A stretch of 38,110 bases of DNA from Bacillota bacterium. Lineage in GTDB: Bacteria > Bacillota > Clostridia > Oscillospirales > Ruminococcaceae. Positions 1 to 8,902 of the stretch are shown here, one piece after another. The notes beneath the pieces are model-generated. The model saw nothing but the letters and a program-made list of their open reading frames with translations, did no database searches and was not told the DNA's origin. How positions within the stretch are numbered: the stretch's first letter is position 1; every line of letters starts with the position of its first letter. The translations under genes and the position numbers were made by a program. Location: positions 1-38,110 of the forward strand of contig JAEWXO010000018.1 of NCBI GenBank assembly GCA_023458875.1. Direction: 5' to 3'.

Positions 1-2359
1 AGATAGCATCAGGGTTGCTTTGCTTTACCGTTCCTGAACCATTTACGCTTGCAGTTGACGCATGATGGAGAACTGCATTTGCATCCATACAGAAATCAAT
101 TATATTCTGTGTTCCGCGTACATTTGTTTTTTCAAAGTCCTCGTAATGACCGGCATGCATAACGTTTGCAGCTGTGTGAATTACTGCGTCTGTTTTTTCT
201 GTAAGCTCACTGTAAAGCTTATCGGATAAGCCGAAGTGAGGAAACTCAATATTTCCGATTACTATTTCAAATGAATATTTTTCAATACAGTTTCCGAAAT
301 AATATCTGAAAACAGATTCAAGCTTTTCAGCGTTTCTGACAAGACATGTTACATTGCAGTCTCTGTCAAGAAGATTTTTCAGAATATGTGCACCGAGGAA
401 GCCTGTTGCACCTGTAAGAAGAATATTTTCAGGCTTTGATTTTAAAGGAATGTTGGCATTATGATTAATAAGGGAATTTACATCAACTTTTTCTTCATGT
501 TCACTGCCGGTGTCAGAGTTAATATGCTTAAGAACCCTTTCAAGTAAAATAACAGTAGGGTGTTCATATATATCCTGTATTGTAACTCCTAATATCGACG
601 CAAGCTCCATGGCTGAAAGACTGTCACCGCCTATATAGAAGAAATCATCCTTTATACTTATCTTGTTCTTTCCAAGAACACGCTCCATAGCAAGGCATAT
701 ACGTTTCTGATCATCGGTTTTAGGTGCAACATATTCTTCTGCCTTTATCCGCTCAAAATCATGAAGTGATTTTAAAACATCATTACGTTTTATTTTATGA
801 GTGGTTGTTTTTGGGAATTCTGTTTTTCTGAATTTGATGCTCATTATCTTTTTGTACGAAGGTAATGTTTCGTTAATCTGTCTTATTTCATTTTTAATAA
901 CATTTATAACATCTGAAGTATATTTTTCAGGATATACAAGTGCTGTAATCCTGCCGTTATCTTCATAGACCATAACATCCTTTATATATCTTATTTCGTA
1001 CAGATATCCTTCAAGCTCCTCAGGGTAAATGTTCTTACCGTTATCAAGTATAATAAGATTTTTTGACCGGCCTGTAATATAAAGATATCCGTCATCGTCA
1101 GTATATCCAAGATCTCCGGTTCTGAACCAGCCGTCGCACATTACCTGTTCGGTTGCTTTTTTATTTTTATAATAGCCCATCATAACTCCCGGGCCTTTTA
1201 CGAGTATTTCTCCGTTTACAATTTTAATTGATGTTCTGGAGACAGGCTTTCCTACAGAACCAAGTCTGTTGGCATCCGGACAGTTTGAACATACAACAGG
1301 GGAGCATTCAGTCAGGCCATATCCCTGATATACGGTTATTCCGTATTCGGCAAGCTCTGATATTGTCTCTTTGCGTATAGCTGCACCGCCTGTTACTATT
1401 GTCTTCAGGTTTCCTCCGAACTTGTCAAGAATACTTTTATATATTTTCCGTCTCAGATCGATATTTACCGCAGATGCTATTTTGGTTATTCTTTTAGCAG
1501 TGGCTATTCTTTTTTCCTTTCCCTGTGCAATAATGCCCTCTTTTATTTTTTTACATATCATATCTGCGATAAGAGGCACGATCAGAATCATATCAGGTTT
1601 GAATCTCTGAAGATTAGGAATAATATTTTCAAGTCTGTCATTTATGTTTACAGTACCTCCGTTATAAAGCACGGAAAGATTATCTACTGTAAGTTCATAG
1701 GTATGATGTATTGGTAATACTGACATTACATTGACTATGGTGTTTTCTTCATTAAACTTCATTTTCTTTACAGCCACTATATTGCTTGCAATATTCGAAT
1801 GTGAAAGCATAACGCCCTTACTGCTGCCTGTAGTACCTGAGGTAAAAAGAATTTCTGCCATATCTGACGGTTCAACGGCTACATCGCTCTGTGGAAAAAC
1901 AGATAAAATTTCATTATACTCTTCACTGTTAAACAATATAACCTTTTCAAGTTCAGGGCATTCAGCTAAAAACTGATCCTTTAGGTGTTCAAATTCTTCG
2001 GAAGTAAAAATCATACTTACATTTCCGAGTTTAAGAAGATTTATCATCTCATTTGCAGGAAGCATCCTGTCTATAGGTACAATTGTATTTCCGCTGTTGC
2101 ATACACCGAGATATGTACATATCCAACAGTAGCTTGATTCTCCGAGAACAGCAATATGCTTCTTGTTCATACCGGACTTTGTCAGAAAGTACGAAATGGA
2201 TGAGCTGTTTTCATAAAGATCTGAATATGTTTTTTCAATCAGGGTTTCATCTTCAAAGTATCTGTATGCGATTCTGTCATTATATCGTTCATTGATAACC
2301 CTTAAAAAATCCTTGAGGTTATCGAGTGTTTTTTTAATTATTTTTTCATTGTCTGACAT
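1..2359 (-). CDS. Acyl-adenylate ligase - carrier protein - thioester reductase (A-T-R), C-terminus cut off
   Basis: This reading frame starts at ATG 2359-2357 and stays open to base 2, giving 786 codons; the 3' end lies outside the window. Residues ~1-500 are an AMP-binding domain of the long-chain acyl-CoA synthetase type, with LFTSGTTGSSKG near residue 170, GYGLTECSPV, and RTGDLGY. Residues ~545-615 are a phosphopantetheine carrier domain with GGDSLSA (attachment Ser ~578). From ~645 a Rossmann thioester-reductase domain begins with LLTGATGFLGAHIL. In the family, the acid is adenylated, loaded on the carrier arm and released by NAD(P)H reduction as an aldehyde (Lys2/CAR-like logic). There is no condensation domain, so this looks like a stand-alone acid reductase rather than a peptide synthetase. 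It lies 27 bp downstream of an alcohol dehydrogenase on the same strand. The substrate is unknown; a fatty acid is inferred from the adenylation domain type. Confidence 0.85.
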   Translation of the reverse strand, partial: MSDNEKIIKKTLDNLKDFLRVINERYNDRIAYRYFEDETLIEKTYSDLYENSSSISYFLTKSGMNKKHIAVLGESSYCWICTYLGVCNSGNTIVPIDRMLPANEMINLLKLGNVSMIFTSEEFEHLKDQFLAECPELEKVILFNSEEYNEILSVFPQSDVAVEPSDMAEILFTSGTTGSSKGVMLSHSNIASNIVAVKKMKFNEENTIVNVMSVLPIHHTYELTVDNLSVLYNGGTVNINDRLENIIPNLQRFKPDMILIVPLIADMICKKIKEGIIAQGKEKRIATAKRITKIASAVNIDLRRKIYKSILDKFGGNLKTIVTGGAAIRKETISELAEYGITVYQGYGLTECSPVVCSNCPDANRLGSVGKPVSRTSIKIVNGEILVKGPGVMMGYYKNKKATEQVMCDGWFRTGDLGYTDDDGYLYITGRSKNLIILDNGKNIYPEELEGYLYEIRYIKDVMVYEDNGRITALVYPEKYTSDVINVIKNEIRQINETLPSYKKIMSIKFRKTEFPKTTTHKIKRNDVLKSLHDFERIKAEEYVAPKTDDQKRICLAMERVLGKNKISIKDDFFYIGGDSLSAMELASILGVTIQDIYEHPTVILLERVLKHINSDTGSEHEEKVDVNSLINHNANIPLKSKPENILLTGATGFLGAHILKNLLDRDCNVTCLVRNAEKLESVFRYYFGNCIEKYSFEIVIGNIEFPHFGLSDKLYSELTEKTDAVIHTAANVMHAGHYEDFEKTNVRGTQNIIDFCMDANAVLHHASTASVNGSGTVKQSNPDAI

Positions 2360-2386
2360 TATATATTTCCCCTCTGTCTTTTAATA

Positions 2387-3592
2387 TTACTTTAGCTTTA
2401 CCAGTAATTTTTCGAGTTGCAATGAAGAAAGGCGGACAGGTATTCCCTGAAGCCGCGCTTCGGTATTTGCCCGCCTGATGATGAGTTCAAAATCTTTTTC
2501 ATCAAGACAGGTAAATTTATCAGGAATATCAAGCAGTTTATTAAGCTCTTTAATTTTATTTATAAATACATATGCACTTTTGTTATCTGATTTATTATAA
2601 TCTGAAAATCCACAGAATTCAGAAAGCTCTGCAAGATCATTCTCAATTGCGGGCATATATTCTTCAAGAATATATGGAAGAAGAATGGCATTGGCACATC
2701 CGTGCGGAATATGATAAAGCTCACCCATTCTGTGTGCAATTGCGTGTACATAACCTGTACTTATTCTTCTGAATGCTATACCTGCATAATATGATGCCTC
2801 GGCCATTTTTAGTCTTGCATCTTTATTTTCAGGCGATATAAATGCCGTATGAAGATTTTCAAATATAAGCTTACATGCATACGGTGCTTTTTTCCTGTCC
2901 TCGGGGAATTCATCTGCAAAAGTGCTTATATATGCTTCAATCGCATGTGTAAGTGCATCCATCCCCGTATAGGCTGTAACTTTCTGCGGTAGATTTACAG
3001 ACATATCCGGGTCCAGAGCAAGTGCACGGGGCATAAATTTTGAAGTAAGCACAGGGCATTTACGTTCCTTTTCGGTATTTGTAATAACAGAAAACATAGT
3101 CACCTCAGAGCCTGAGCCTGATGTTGTAGGTATAACATAAATCGGCACAGATTTTTTTAAAGGTGCGAAGTAATTTGTCATTTGAATAACGCTTTTATTC
3201 GGATTTGATGCACGGAGTGCAATAATTTTAGCACAGTCAATAACAGAACCTCCTCCTGCTGCTAAAACACAGTCACATTTATTTCCGTTGAAGATTTTTA
3301 GACCGTATTCAACATTTTCTATCGTAGGATCTGACTGAATATCAGTAAATACAGTATATTTTATTGAATGTGACTGAATTTTACCGATAAGTACAGAAAG
3401 CAGTTCAAGACGCATCACAGAGCGGCTTGCTGCAATAAATACATGTTTTACATTATCTTTTATAAGTCTGTCTGCAAGCTCACTGACAGAACCCTCACCT
3501 GAATATTTCTCCGGCTCATCAAAACGCTTTGATTTAAGCCAGTTATATGAAATAAATTGCAGGGGATTAATAGTACATTTTTTTGTCTTCAA
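2387..3592 (-). CDS. Iron-containing alcohol dehydrogenase
   Basis: The 401-residue protein has the usual length and motifs of Fe-ADH (group III) enzymes, which reduce aldehydes or oxidise alcohols with NAD(P). The nucleotide-binding AAGGGSVIDCAK is followed by TTSGSGSE, and metal ligands are visible in GMDALTHAIEAY (Asp, His) and in the HAIAHRMGELYHIPHGCAN stretch (two His). The start is TTG 3592, chosen because GGAGGA sits about nine bases upstream and the N-terminus matches family length. It is the first gene of a minus-strand operon with the adenylation-reductase enzyme just downstream. That order suggests it handles the aldehyde released by that enzyme, which is inference. A consensus promoter lies about 40 bp upstream. 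Confidence 0.88.
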   Translation of the reverse strand: MKTKKCTINPLQFISYNWLKSKRFDEPEKYSGEGSVSELADRLIKDNVKHVFIAASRSVMRLELLSVLIGKIQSHSIKYTVFTDIQSDPTIENVEYGLKIFNGNKCDCVLAAGGGSVIDCAKIIALRASNPNKSVIQMTNYFAPLKKSVPIYVIPTTSGSGSEVTMFSVITNTEKERKCPVLTSKFMPRALALDPDMSVNLPQKVTAYTGMDALTHAIEAYISTFADEFPEDRKKAPYACKLIFENLHTAFISPENKDARLKMAEASYYAGIAFRRISTGYVHAIAHRMGELYHIPHGCANAILLPYILEEYMPAIENDLAELSEFCGFSDYNKSDNKSAYVFINKIKELNKLLDIPDKFTCLDEKDFELIIRRANTEARLQGIPVRLSSLQLEKLLVKLK

Positions 3593-3629
3593 TAATAAAA
3601 ATCCTCCATCTTAATATTATATACAATTT

Positions 3630-3658
3630 ATTATACCCTTAATAATACATAATGTCAA
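3630..3658 (-). promoter_or_regulatory. SigmaA-type promoter of the ADH / acyl reductase operon
   Basis: On the minus strand, TTGACA (3658-3653), a 17-bp spacer and TATAAT (3635-3630) form a perfect consensus promoter. Transcription would start near 3623, about 30 nt before the TTG start of the alcohol dehydrogenase. A consensus match this strong suggests high basal expression unless a repressor acts. Confidence 0.8.
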
Positions 3659-3769
3659 AACTATTTTAAAAATAAATATAAAAAATTGTCATAAAGCATT
3701 TTTATACACGTAAATACGATGCTTAAGCTGCAAGGAGAATTTAAAACCCTAAAAAAGAATTATTTTTCA

Positions 3770-3870
3770 GTTATATTTCAGGCTGAGGCAGATATTTACC
3801 CGAAGGTTAAAGGCGAGACCGGAGCGCCCGGTCGGCTCGTGCGAATCGAGATTCCTGGCTGAATATTAAC
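3770..3870 (+). repeat. Dispersed two-hairpin repeat, copy A
   Basis: This is copy A of an intergenic repeat found seven times in the window. It has the shared GAGGCAGATAT block, a GC-rich core (3811-3850) with one stem gaccg/cggtc and a second stem ending in cgaatcgag, and ends in GCTGAATATTAAC, close to the terminal sequence of copy C. The left end GTTATATTTCAGGCTG resembles the opposite terminus. It sits between the ADH promoter and the pseudouridine synthase gene. Confidence 0.75.
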
Positions 3871-4004
3871 AAAGTATTATGCAAGCCTTAAAAAAAACGC
3901 AGAGTATATTGAATATATCACATATGTACGCTATAATTATAGATATGAATAAAATAAAAATAGTATTCTTATAAAAAATATATGTCATGAAAGGCAATAA
4001 CAAT

Positions 4005-4976
4005 ATGAAGGAATTTAAAATAAATCAGAATGATTCAGATCAGCGTGTCGACAAATTTATCCTAAAGGTATTTCCAAACCTTTCAAAAAGCGTTATGTAC
4101 AAAGCGATAAGAACCAAAAATATAAAGCTTAACGGTAAGCGCTGTGAAATTTCCACACATCTGAATCAGGGGGATGTATTAAAGATATTTATAAATGATG
4201 AATATCTTGGAAGTGAGAAAAAGACCAAAAATATCAAAAATGATTTTATGTCTGCATCTGATATTTCAGAAAATGACATTGTCTATGAGGATGAAAATAT
4301 TATTCTTGTAAATAAAAAAATCGGAGTTGTAATTCACAGTGACAAAAATATTTCTGAAAATACACTCATCGACCAGATAAAAAAATATCTTTACTTAAAG
4401 CAAGAATATATCCCGGAAAATGAGAGCTCATTTGCTCCGTCTGTATGCAACAGACTTGACAGAAATACATCCGGAATCGTAATTGCAGCAAAAAACGCTC
4501 ATGCACTTCGTGAGATAAATGAAAAAATAAAGTCCGGTGAAATTTCTAAAAAATATCTATGTCTGAGTGCTTCAGTGCCGCCGGAACAGTCTGATACATC
4601 ATACGCATATCATAAAAAGGATGCTTCTTCAAATACCGTCACAATAAGTGCGACTCCAAAGGACGGATACAGACAGATTATCACAAAGTATAATGTCATA
4701 AAGAAAAACAGCAGTGTTACACTTATAGAGATTGAACTTATTACAGGACGTACTCATCAGATACGCGCACATATGGCGTTTCTGGGATGTCCGATAATAG
4801 GTGATATAAAGTACGGTTACGGAGAAGTAAATCAGAAACATCACCTGAAATATCAGGCACTTTGCGCTTATAAGCTGAAATTCAATATCATTGGTGACTC
4901 TGAGAGCATGCTTTCATATCTTAATGGTAAAGAGTTTGAGATTGATGATGTCTGGTTTTTGAAGAAGTATTTTTAA
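4005..4976 (+). CDS. RluA-family pseudouridine synthase
   Basis: This enzyme isomerises specific uridines in rRNA or tRNA to pseudouridine. An N-terminal S4 RNA-binding domain (residues ~1-60) is followed by the catalytic domain with CNRLDRNTSGIVI, whose Asp is the nucleophile. Many family members have His before RLD; Asn here is a known variant. The conserved GRTHQIRAHM and IIGDIKYG motifs follow. I start it at ATG 4005 because GAAAGG lies about ten bases upstream. An in-frame ATG at 3987 has no ribosome binding site and would include this Shine-Dalgarno in the coding region. The exact RNA target (RluC-, RluD- or YhcT-like) cannot be told. It stands alone and ends at a bidirectional terminator. 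Confidence 0.9.
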   Translation: MKEFKINQNDSDQRVDKFILKVFPNLSKSVMYKAIRTKNIKLNGKRCEISTHLNQGDVLKIFINDEYLGSEKKTKNIKNDFMSASDISENDIVYEDENIILVNKKIGVVIHSDKNISENTLIDQIKKYLYLKQEYIPENESSFAPSVCNRLDRNTSGIVIAAKNAHALREINEKIKSGEISKKYLCLSASVPPEQSDTSYAYHKKDASSNTVTISATPKDGYRQIITKYNVIKKNSSVTLIEIELITGRTHQIRAHMAFLGCPIIGDIKYGYGEVNQKHHLKYQALCAYKLKFNIIGDSESMLSYLNGKEFEIDDVWFLKKYF

Positions 4977-5035
4977 TTTTTTTGTCAGAACATTTTTCCA
5001 AACTCAGGGGGAAATAATTCAATTCAAATATAATA

Positions 5036-5076
5036 AAAACCATCAGCATAAATCACAAATATGCTGATGGTTTTTT
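5036..5076. terminator. Bidirectional intrinsic terminator
   Basis: AAACCATCAGCATA pairs with TATGCTGATGGTTT around an 8-9 nt loop, with A-rich and T-rich flanks on both sides. It separates the convergent pseudouridine synthase (plus) and permease-like gene (minus) and probably stops both transcripts. Confidence 0.88.
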
Positions 5077-5103
5077 AAATCAAGACAAGATAGTATGATG
5101 TTC

Positions 5104-6360
5104 CTATTTTTTTTGTACCGTTAAATCTGCATCCGGATTTTTTTGCATGAAAAGTTTACGTAATATTACTTTTTCATATATAACAGAGACTATCCAGGTT
5201 ATCATCGGATTTATAAATATTCCCGGAAGAGACAGAAGAATCATTGCTGCTTTATCGCTCTGCTTATCTGACTTTAAAATATTTATTGCTGAGGCAACTA
5301 CAAAAGGAACAAATATTCCGAACAGTGAAACCGACCATACAAGAGGGGAATATGATAAAATACTGATAGGCAGGGCTGTAAGACTGAATACTATTCCCAA
5401 CAGTCCCATAAGTATAGCGCAGGTACGCATCGGCCTTTTTATCATGAACAGGGGAATAAGGAAACTGCGCCACATCGAGCTTGTCTGAGCTCCGCCGAAC
5501 AGTACACCTATCATGTTTCTGATTGCCGCTGACAGAAACGACTGGTTAATATCAATTTCCGGCTTTTCTTCGCCGTTATGATAGCTGTTTTCCTGTAGGA
5601 CCTGAATTGACACTGTATCTATTGTCCATAGAAATATTACAAAAAAAGCAAATGGTAATGTTGTAAGTATTGTTTTTAAATCAAGTCCGTATCCTGTGCC
5701 CCATAAATCATTCCACCAGTATGACGGTCTTAATTTTAATCCGGACTTAGCATAGGAAATGTCATAACCCAGCCCGAAAACAGCAGGAATAATAATCGAA
5801 AAAACTGCTGCGGCCGGAATAATAAGATATGCTTTTCTGAGCCTGAACAGTATTATATAAACAACAGAAAGAATAACAACCAGTACAATAAAAGCGGAAT
5901 ACTTTTGTCTGAAAAATGACCATAGCTTTTCAACTGCTAAAATTATCCCCGAAACTCCAAAAGCAAGTGTAAGACTGTTCCTGCTGACAGGGCCTGAAAT
6001 GGTCGTTAATCTGGCAAGCACTCCTGTTTTAACTGCGATAATACCCATGATACCTATGGAAATGCCCAAAATAAGCGGATGAACACCGAGCTTAGCCATA
6101 ACAGGTACGAGCACTATGAGCGGTGCAAGCGTTCCCGGCGGTGCTGCCTTCGGGAACACAAATGCTGCTATTAAAGCAACAATACTGCCTGCCAATATCT
6201 CGATTCTTACGTTTTCAAAGGTAAAGTTTTTGTTTTTTATTCCAAGCTCCATTGCCCACACAAATGCAAAAGAAGAAGCCAGAGCTATTTTACCGATAAG
6301 TCCTGAAATAGCAGGGATAAAGTCAATAAGCTTAATATCAATCAATTTTTTATCATTCAT
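5104..6360 (-). CDS. Polytopic membrane protein, permease-like (resembles DUF3360)
   Basis: The protein has about 418 residues and some ten or more hydrophobic segments, such as LAGSIVALIAAFVFP, LILGISIGIMGIIAV and a C-terminal IFINPMITWIVSVIYE. The run PPGTLAPLIVLVPVMAKLGVHP, with its Pro/Gly-rich break in a membrane region, recalls NCS2/SulP-fold transporters. I believe it falls in or near DUF3360, which has no assigned substrate; the family match is from memory. The preferred start is ATG 6360, with GGAA about nine bases upstream. An in-frame TTG at 6378 overlaps the stop of the upstream gene (TTGA), so translation is coupled either way. It is the last gene of the purE-DUF4914 group. Confidence 0.65.
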   Translation of the reverse strand: MNDKKLIDIKLIDFIPAISGLIGKIALASSFAFVWAMELGIKNKNFTFENVRIEILAGSIVALIAAFVFPKAAPPGTLAPLIVLVPVMAKLGVHPLILGISIGIMGIIAVKTGVLARLTTISGPVSRNSLTLAFGVSGIILAVEKLWSFFRQKYSAFIVLVVILSVVYIILFRLRKAYLIIPAAAVFSIIIPAVFGLGYDISYAKSGLKLRPSYWWNDLWGTGYGLDLKTILTTLPFAFFVIFLWTIDTVSIQVLQENSYHNGEEKPEIDINQSFLSAAIRNMIGVLFGGAQTSSMWRSFLIPLFMIKRPMRTCAILMGLLGIVFSLTALPISILSYSPLVWSVSLFGIFVPFVVASAINILKSDKQSDKAAMILLSLPGIFINPMITWIVSVIYEKVILRKLFMQKNPDADLTVQKK

Positions 6361-6374
6361 ATTAAATGTTCCAA

Positions 6375-8249
6375 TCAATATCTCATTGGAATAAGAGTAA
6401 TATAATCTTTTACAGAAGCACCACTAAAAAACATTTCGATTATCTGTCTGCCCAGAGGGTCAAGCTCATCAGTATTGAATTTTTCGAGCTCCTGCTTAAA
6501 GAAATCGGTTAGAATTTCTGCACCTGCATCGTATCCCTCTTTTCCGACCTCCTGCTGCTTTTCAGGCTGCAGAAATGCTTTTCTGATATATTGTCCGTCA
6601 ATCTTCAGCGAATCCAGACAAAATCCCATAAGCGGACAACGTGATTCAATTAAATGCTCCTGTTTAAACCTTGCACTGCCACGGCGTGCAACATATTCTC
6701 TTGCAATCCACTGCGGCATAAAGCTTACTTCATATGCACCGATATGCTGATTAGGAATCAGCAAGTATCTTGTATTTGATGAATTAACGATCTGTTCCAA
6801 TAAAAGATTGGCCTGTTTAACAAATTTTCCGGTTGCAAAAGGCCAGTATGAACCGATACCTTCGCTTGTCATTCCGGCTGATGATGTTATACTTGGGTTA
6901 TTATGTCCTCTTGGAGCAACCAGGCGCCACAGCCATGCAAGTGCAGGAGGCAGAACATGGAGAAGTCCCATTATTCCGTATGTCGGATTTTCTTTTGTGC
7001 ATGGAGGAGTTCTGACACCAAAGCTTCTTACGTCAACCTCAACAGGTTCATCGATTACAGAAGGTACAAGGTGTCTTGGAAGTATCGCTCTCGGATTCGG
7101 ACATGGTTTTCCGTCTGAATCTATAGTGTGTTCCCATACAAGGCAGGTTGCATCAGGAATACCCTGAATATTCATAAAAATCAACGGCTCTGACGGGTGT
7201 GTAAATATTTTTTCGTACTGAGGTGCAGTGCCATAGCATTTAATATTATCAAGCCTTAAAAACCAACCGCATTCAGCGTCTTTAACTACAAGCTTTTTAC
7301 TTTCATTCTGCATTTTTGGGTGACACAAAGCCATATCATCAGTAACGGGACGGAGCTCACAGGTTTCATTGAGCTCAATATAGTTTTTTTCACCTGTAAC
7401 TGTATTTTCACCCAGAAGAATTCTTCCGTCCATTTCTTTGTGTATCTGTTCGATCATTTCACTTTTTCCGCCGCCGGATGCTCCCTCATGCATGATAACA
7501 ATTTCATTATCATACGGTGTGATTACCTTTACAGTTGAAGCGTGAGCCGTTACCCAGTTTTCCTGTTCGCCAATGTTCAATAGAACACCGTAAATACCTT
7601 TTTTTGCACTCGGACCCGGATATAAATTATAGGAATAAACCTCATGAATTTCATCAAGCCTGTTATGAATTACAATCTGTTTTCCGTCAAAGTGAGTATG
7701 TCTGAATGGCGGCGCTAAGAAAATAATTGCTTGTGGATCAAAGTCCTCTGAAATTTCATCAATATTCAGAAATCCCTGCAGATCAGCAAGCCCGCATGCA
7801 AAAAATCCGGCATTTGACGGAGCAATCAGTACAGCGTCATAACCATAATCATAACCGCCTGCTTTAAACGGGAATACAATCAGCTCCTGGTTTTCGAGCC
7901 ACCTGAATGTCTCGTTTCTTAACGGTTCAAAATCACTACCGTAGACTTCGTCATACAAAGGCTTGTCAGAAGGCTTTTTATCAGCAACAATAAGACAATC
8001 AGGGTCACGTCTTCTCATATAGTCATCAAGATAATTTACTACTGCACCGTTTTTACATCTTGTAACAGTAGCCTCAACTACCTCTCCGATGCCCTCAATG
8101 TCATACTTTACTTCAAATCTAATTGTATCAATACCTCCTAAGGAAAGAGAAATCAGTTCATCTCTTGTCTTTGGGAAAATAATACCCTTAGAGTTATCAA
8201 GAATATTCTGCGCATATTCAGGCATATTAAGTTTTTTTGTTAAGCTCAT
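6375..8249 (-). CDS. DUF4914 family protein with PEPCK-like P-loop
   Basis: The 624-residue protein carries MHEGASGGGKSEMIEQIH at about residues 255-270, a P-loop of the kind seen in ATP-dependent phosphoenolpyruvate carboxykinases and HPr kinases (compare GxSGxGKT). Length and motif fit DUF4914, a family of clostridia and ruminococci without known function. No signal peptide or membrane segment is visible, so it should be cytosolic. ATG 8249 is preceded by GAGGTAA at normal spacing. It lies 47 bp after purE with no terminator between, and overlaps the next gene's alternative TTG start. A nucleotide-binding or phosphoryl-transfer role is inference; nothing shows it to be a true PEPCK. Confidence 0.75.
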   Translation of the reverse strand: MSLTKKLNMPEYAQNILDNSKGIIFPKTRDELISLSLGGIDTIRFEVKYDIEGIGEVVEATVTRCKNGAVVNYLDDYMRRRDPDCLIVADKKPSDKPLYDEVYGSDFEPLRNETFRWLENQELIVFPFKAGGYDYGYDAVLIAPSNAGFFACGLADLQGFLNIDEISEDFDPQAIIFLAPPFRHTHFDGKQIVIHNRLDEIHEVYSYNLYPGPSAKKGIYGVLLNIGEQENWVTAHASTVKVITPYDNEIVIMHEGASGGGKSEMIEQIHKEMDGRILLGENTVTGEKNYIELNETCELRPVTDDMALCHPKMQNESKKLVVKDAECGWFLRLDNIKCYGTAPQYEKIFTHPSEPLIFMNIQGIPDATCLVWEHTIDSDGKPCPNPRAILPRHLVPSVIDEPVEVDVRSFGVRTPPCTKENPTYGIMGLLHVLPPALAWLWRLVAPRGHNNPSITSSAGMTSEGIGSYWPFATGKFVKQANLLLEQIVNSSNTRYLLIPNQHIGAYEVSFMPQWIAREYVARRGSARFKQEHLIESRCPLMGFCLDSLKIDGQYIRKAFLQPEKQQEVGKEGYDAGAEILTDFFKQELEKFNTDELDPLGRQIIEMFFSGASVKDYITLIPMRY

Positions 8250-8296
8250 TGAAATTACCTCACTTTTTATATTTGTTTTAAATGCTTAAGCTGTTT

Positions 8297-8800
8297 TTAT
8301 ATTTTCCACCATATTTCTGTCTGTAGCTTTTCGTCTTTTTCTGCTACCTCTTCAGACATATCTTTTTTTGCCTTTAAAAGTCTGGCTGCTATTTCCTCAT
8401 CATATACACCGAGTATCTGAGCGGCCAGTATTCCGGCATTTGCAGCACCATCAACCGCAACTGTTGCAACAGGTATTCCTTTTGGCATCTGGACAGTTGA
8501 AAGCAGTGCGTCAAGTCCGTCAAAAGATGATGATTTACACGGAATTCCTATCACCGGGAGTGTCGTGTGTGATGCTAATACTCCGGCAAGATGTGCTGCC
8601 ATTCCTGCTGCTGCAATAACAACCCCAAATCCGTTTTCTCTTGCATTTGAAGCAAATTCAAAAGCTTTCTGAGGTGTCCGGTGTGCACTCATAACATGCA
8701 CCTCAACAGGAATACCAAACGACTTTAAGCTGTTTATAGCCCCCTTAACAACCGGCAGATCGCTGTCACTTCCCATTATAATTGCAACCTTTTTAACCAT
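8297..8800 (-). CDS. purE: 5-(carboxyamino)imidazole ribonucleotide mutase (class I PurE)
   Basis: PurE moves the carboxyl group of N5-CAIR to carbon 4 of the imidazole, giving CAIR in purine synthesis. The 167-residue protein has MGSDSDLPV near the N-terminus, SAHRTP with the catalytic His, AAAGMAAHLAGV and IGIPCKSSSFDGLDALLS, all as in class I enzymes. ATG 8800 follows AAAGGAG. No other pur gene is nearby; in most Firmicutes purE leads a pur operon, so its isolation here is notable. It starts only 27 bp after a terminator hairpin that follows the mpsC-like gene. I see no purine riboswitch. Confidence 0.96.
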   Translation of the reverse strand: MVKKVAIIMGSDSDLPVVKGAINSLKSFGIPVEVHVMSAHRTPQKAFEFASNARENGFGVVIAAAGMAAHLAGVLASHTTLPVIGIPCKSSSFDGLDALLSTVQMPKGIPVATVAVDGAANAGILAAQILGVYDEEIAARLLKAKKDMSEEVAEKDEKLQTEIWWKI

Positions 8801-8826
8801 ATAAATACAACTCCTTTAAAATAATA

Positions 8827-8861
8827 AAAGCCGATACCCATGTTAAATGGATATCGGCTTA
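8827..8861 (-). terminator. Terminator or attenuator between mpsC-like gene and purE
   Basis: On the minus strand, AAGCCGATA pairs with TATCGGCTT, followed by TTTATTATTTT. It ends the 8903-9268 transcript. Because it sits 27 bp before purE with no room for a separate promoter after it, it may act as an attenuator controlling readthrough into purE. Confidence 0.8.
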
Positions 8862-8902
8862 CTTACAACTTAGTTTATACTACTTTGCATTGTCTTCCGT
8901 AA

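Noticed and set aside
1371..2295. Short plus-strand frames at the left edge
   Set aside because: They are shadows of the large minus-strand adenylation-reductase gene, which is open over the whole region.
6808..7167. 119-codon plus-strand frame inside the DUF4914 gene
   Set aside because: It lies wholly opposite a long conserved protein with P-loop motif, and has no ribosome binding site or protein family.
8801..8902. Purine riboswitch upstream of purE
   Set aside because: The only structure is a simple terminator hairpin; the three-way junction and conserved loop bases of purine riboswitches are absent.
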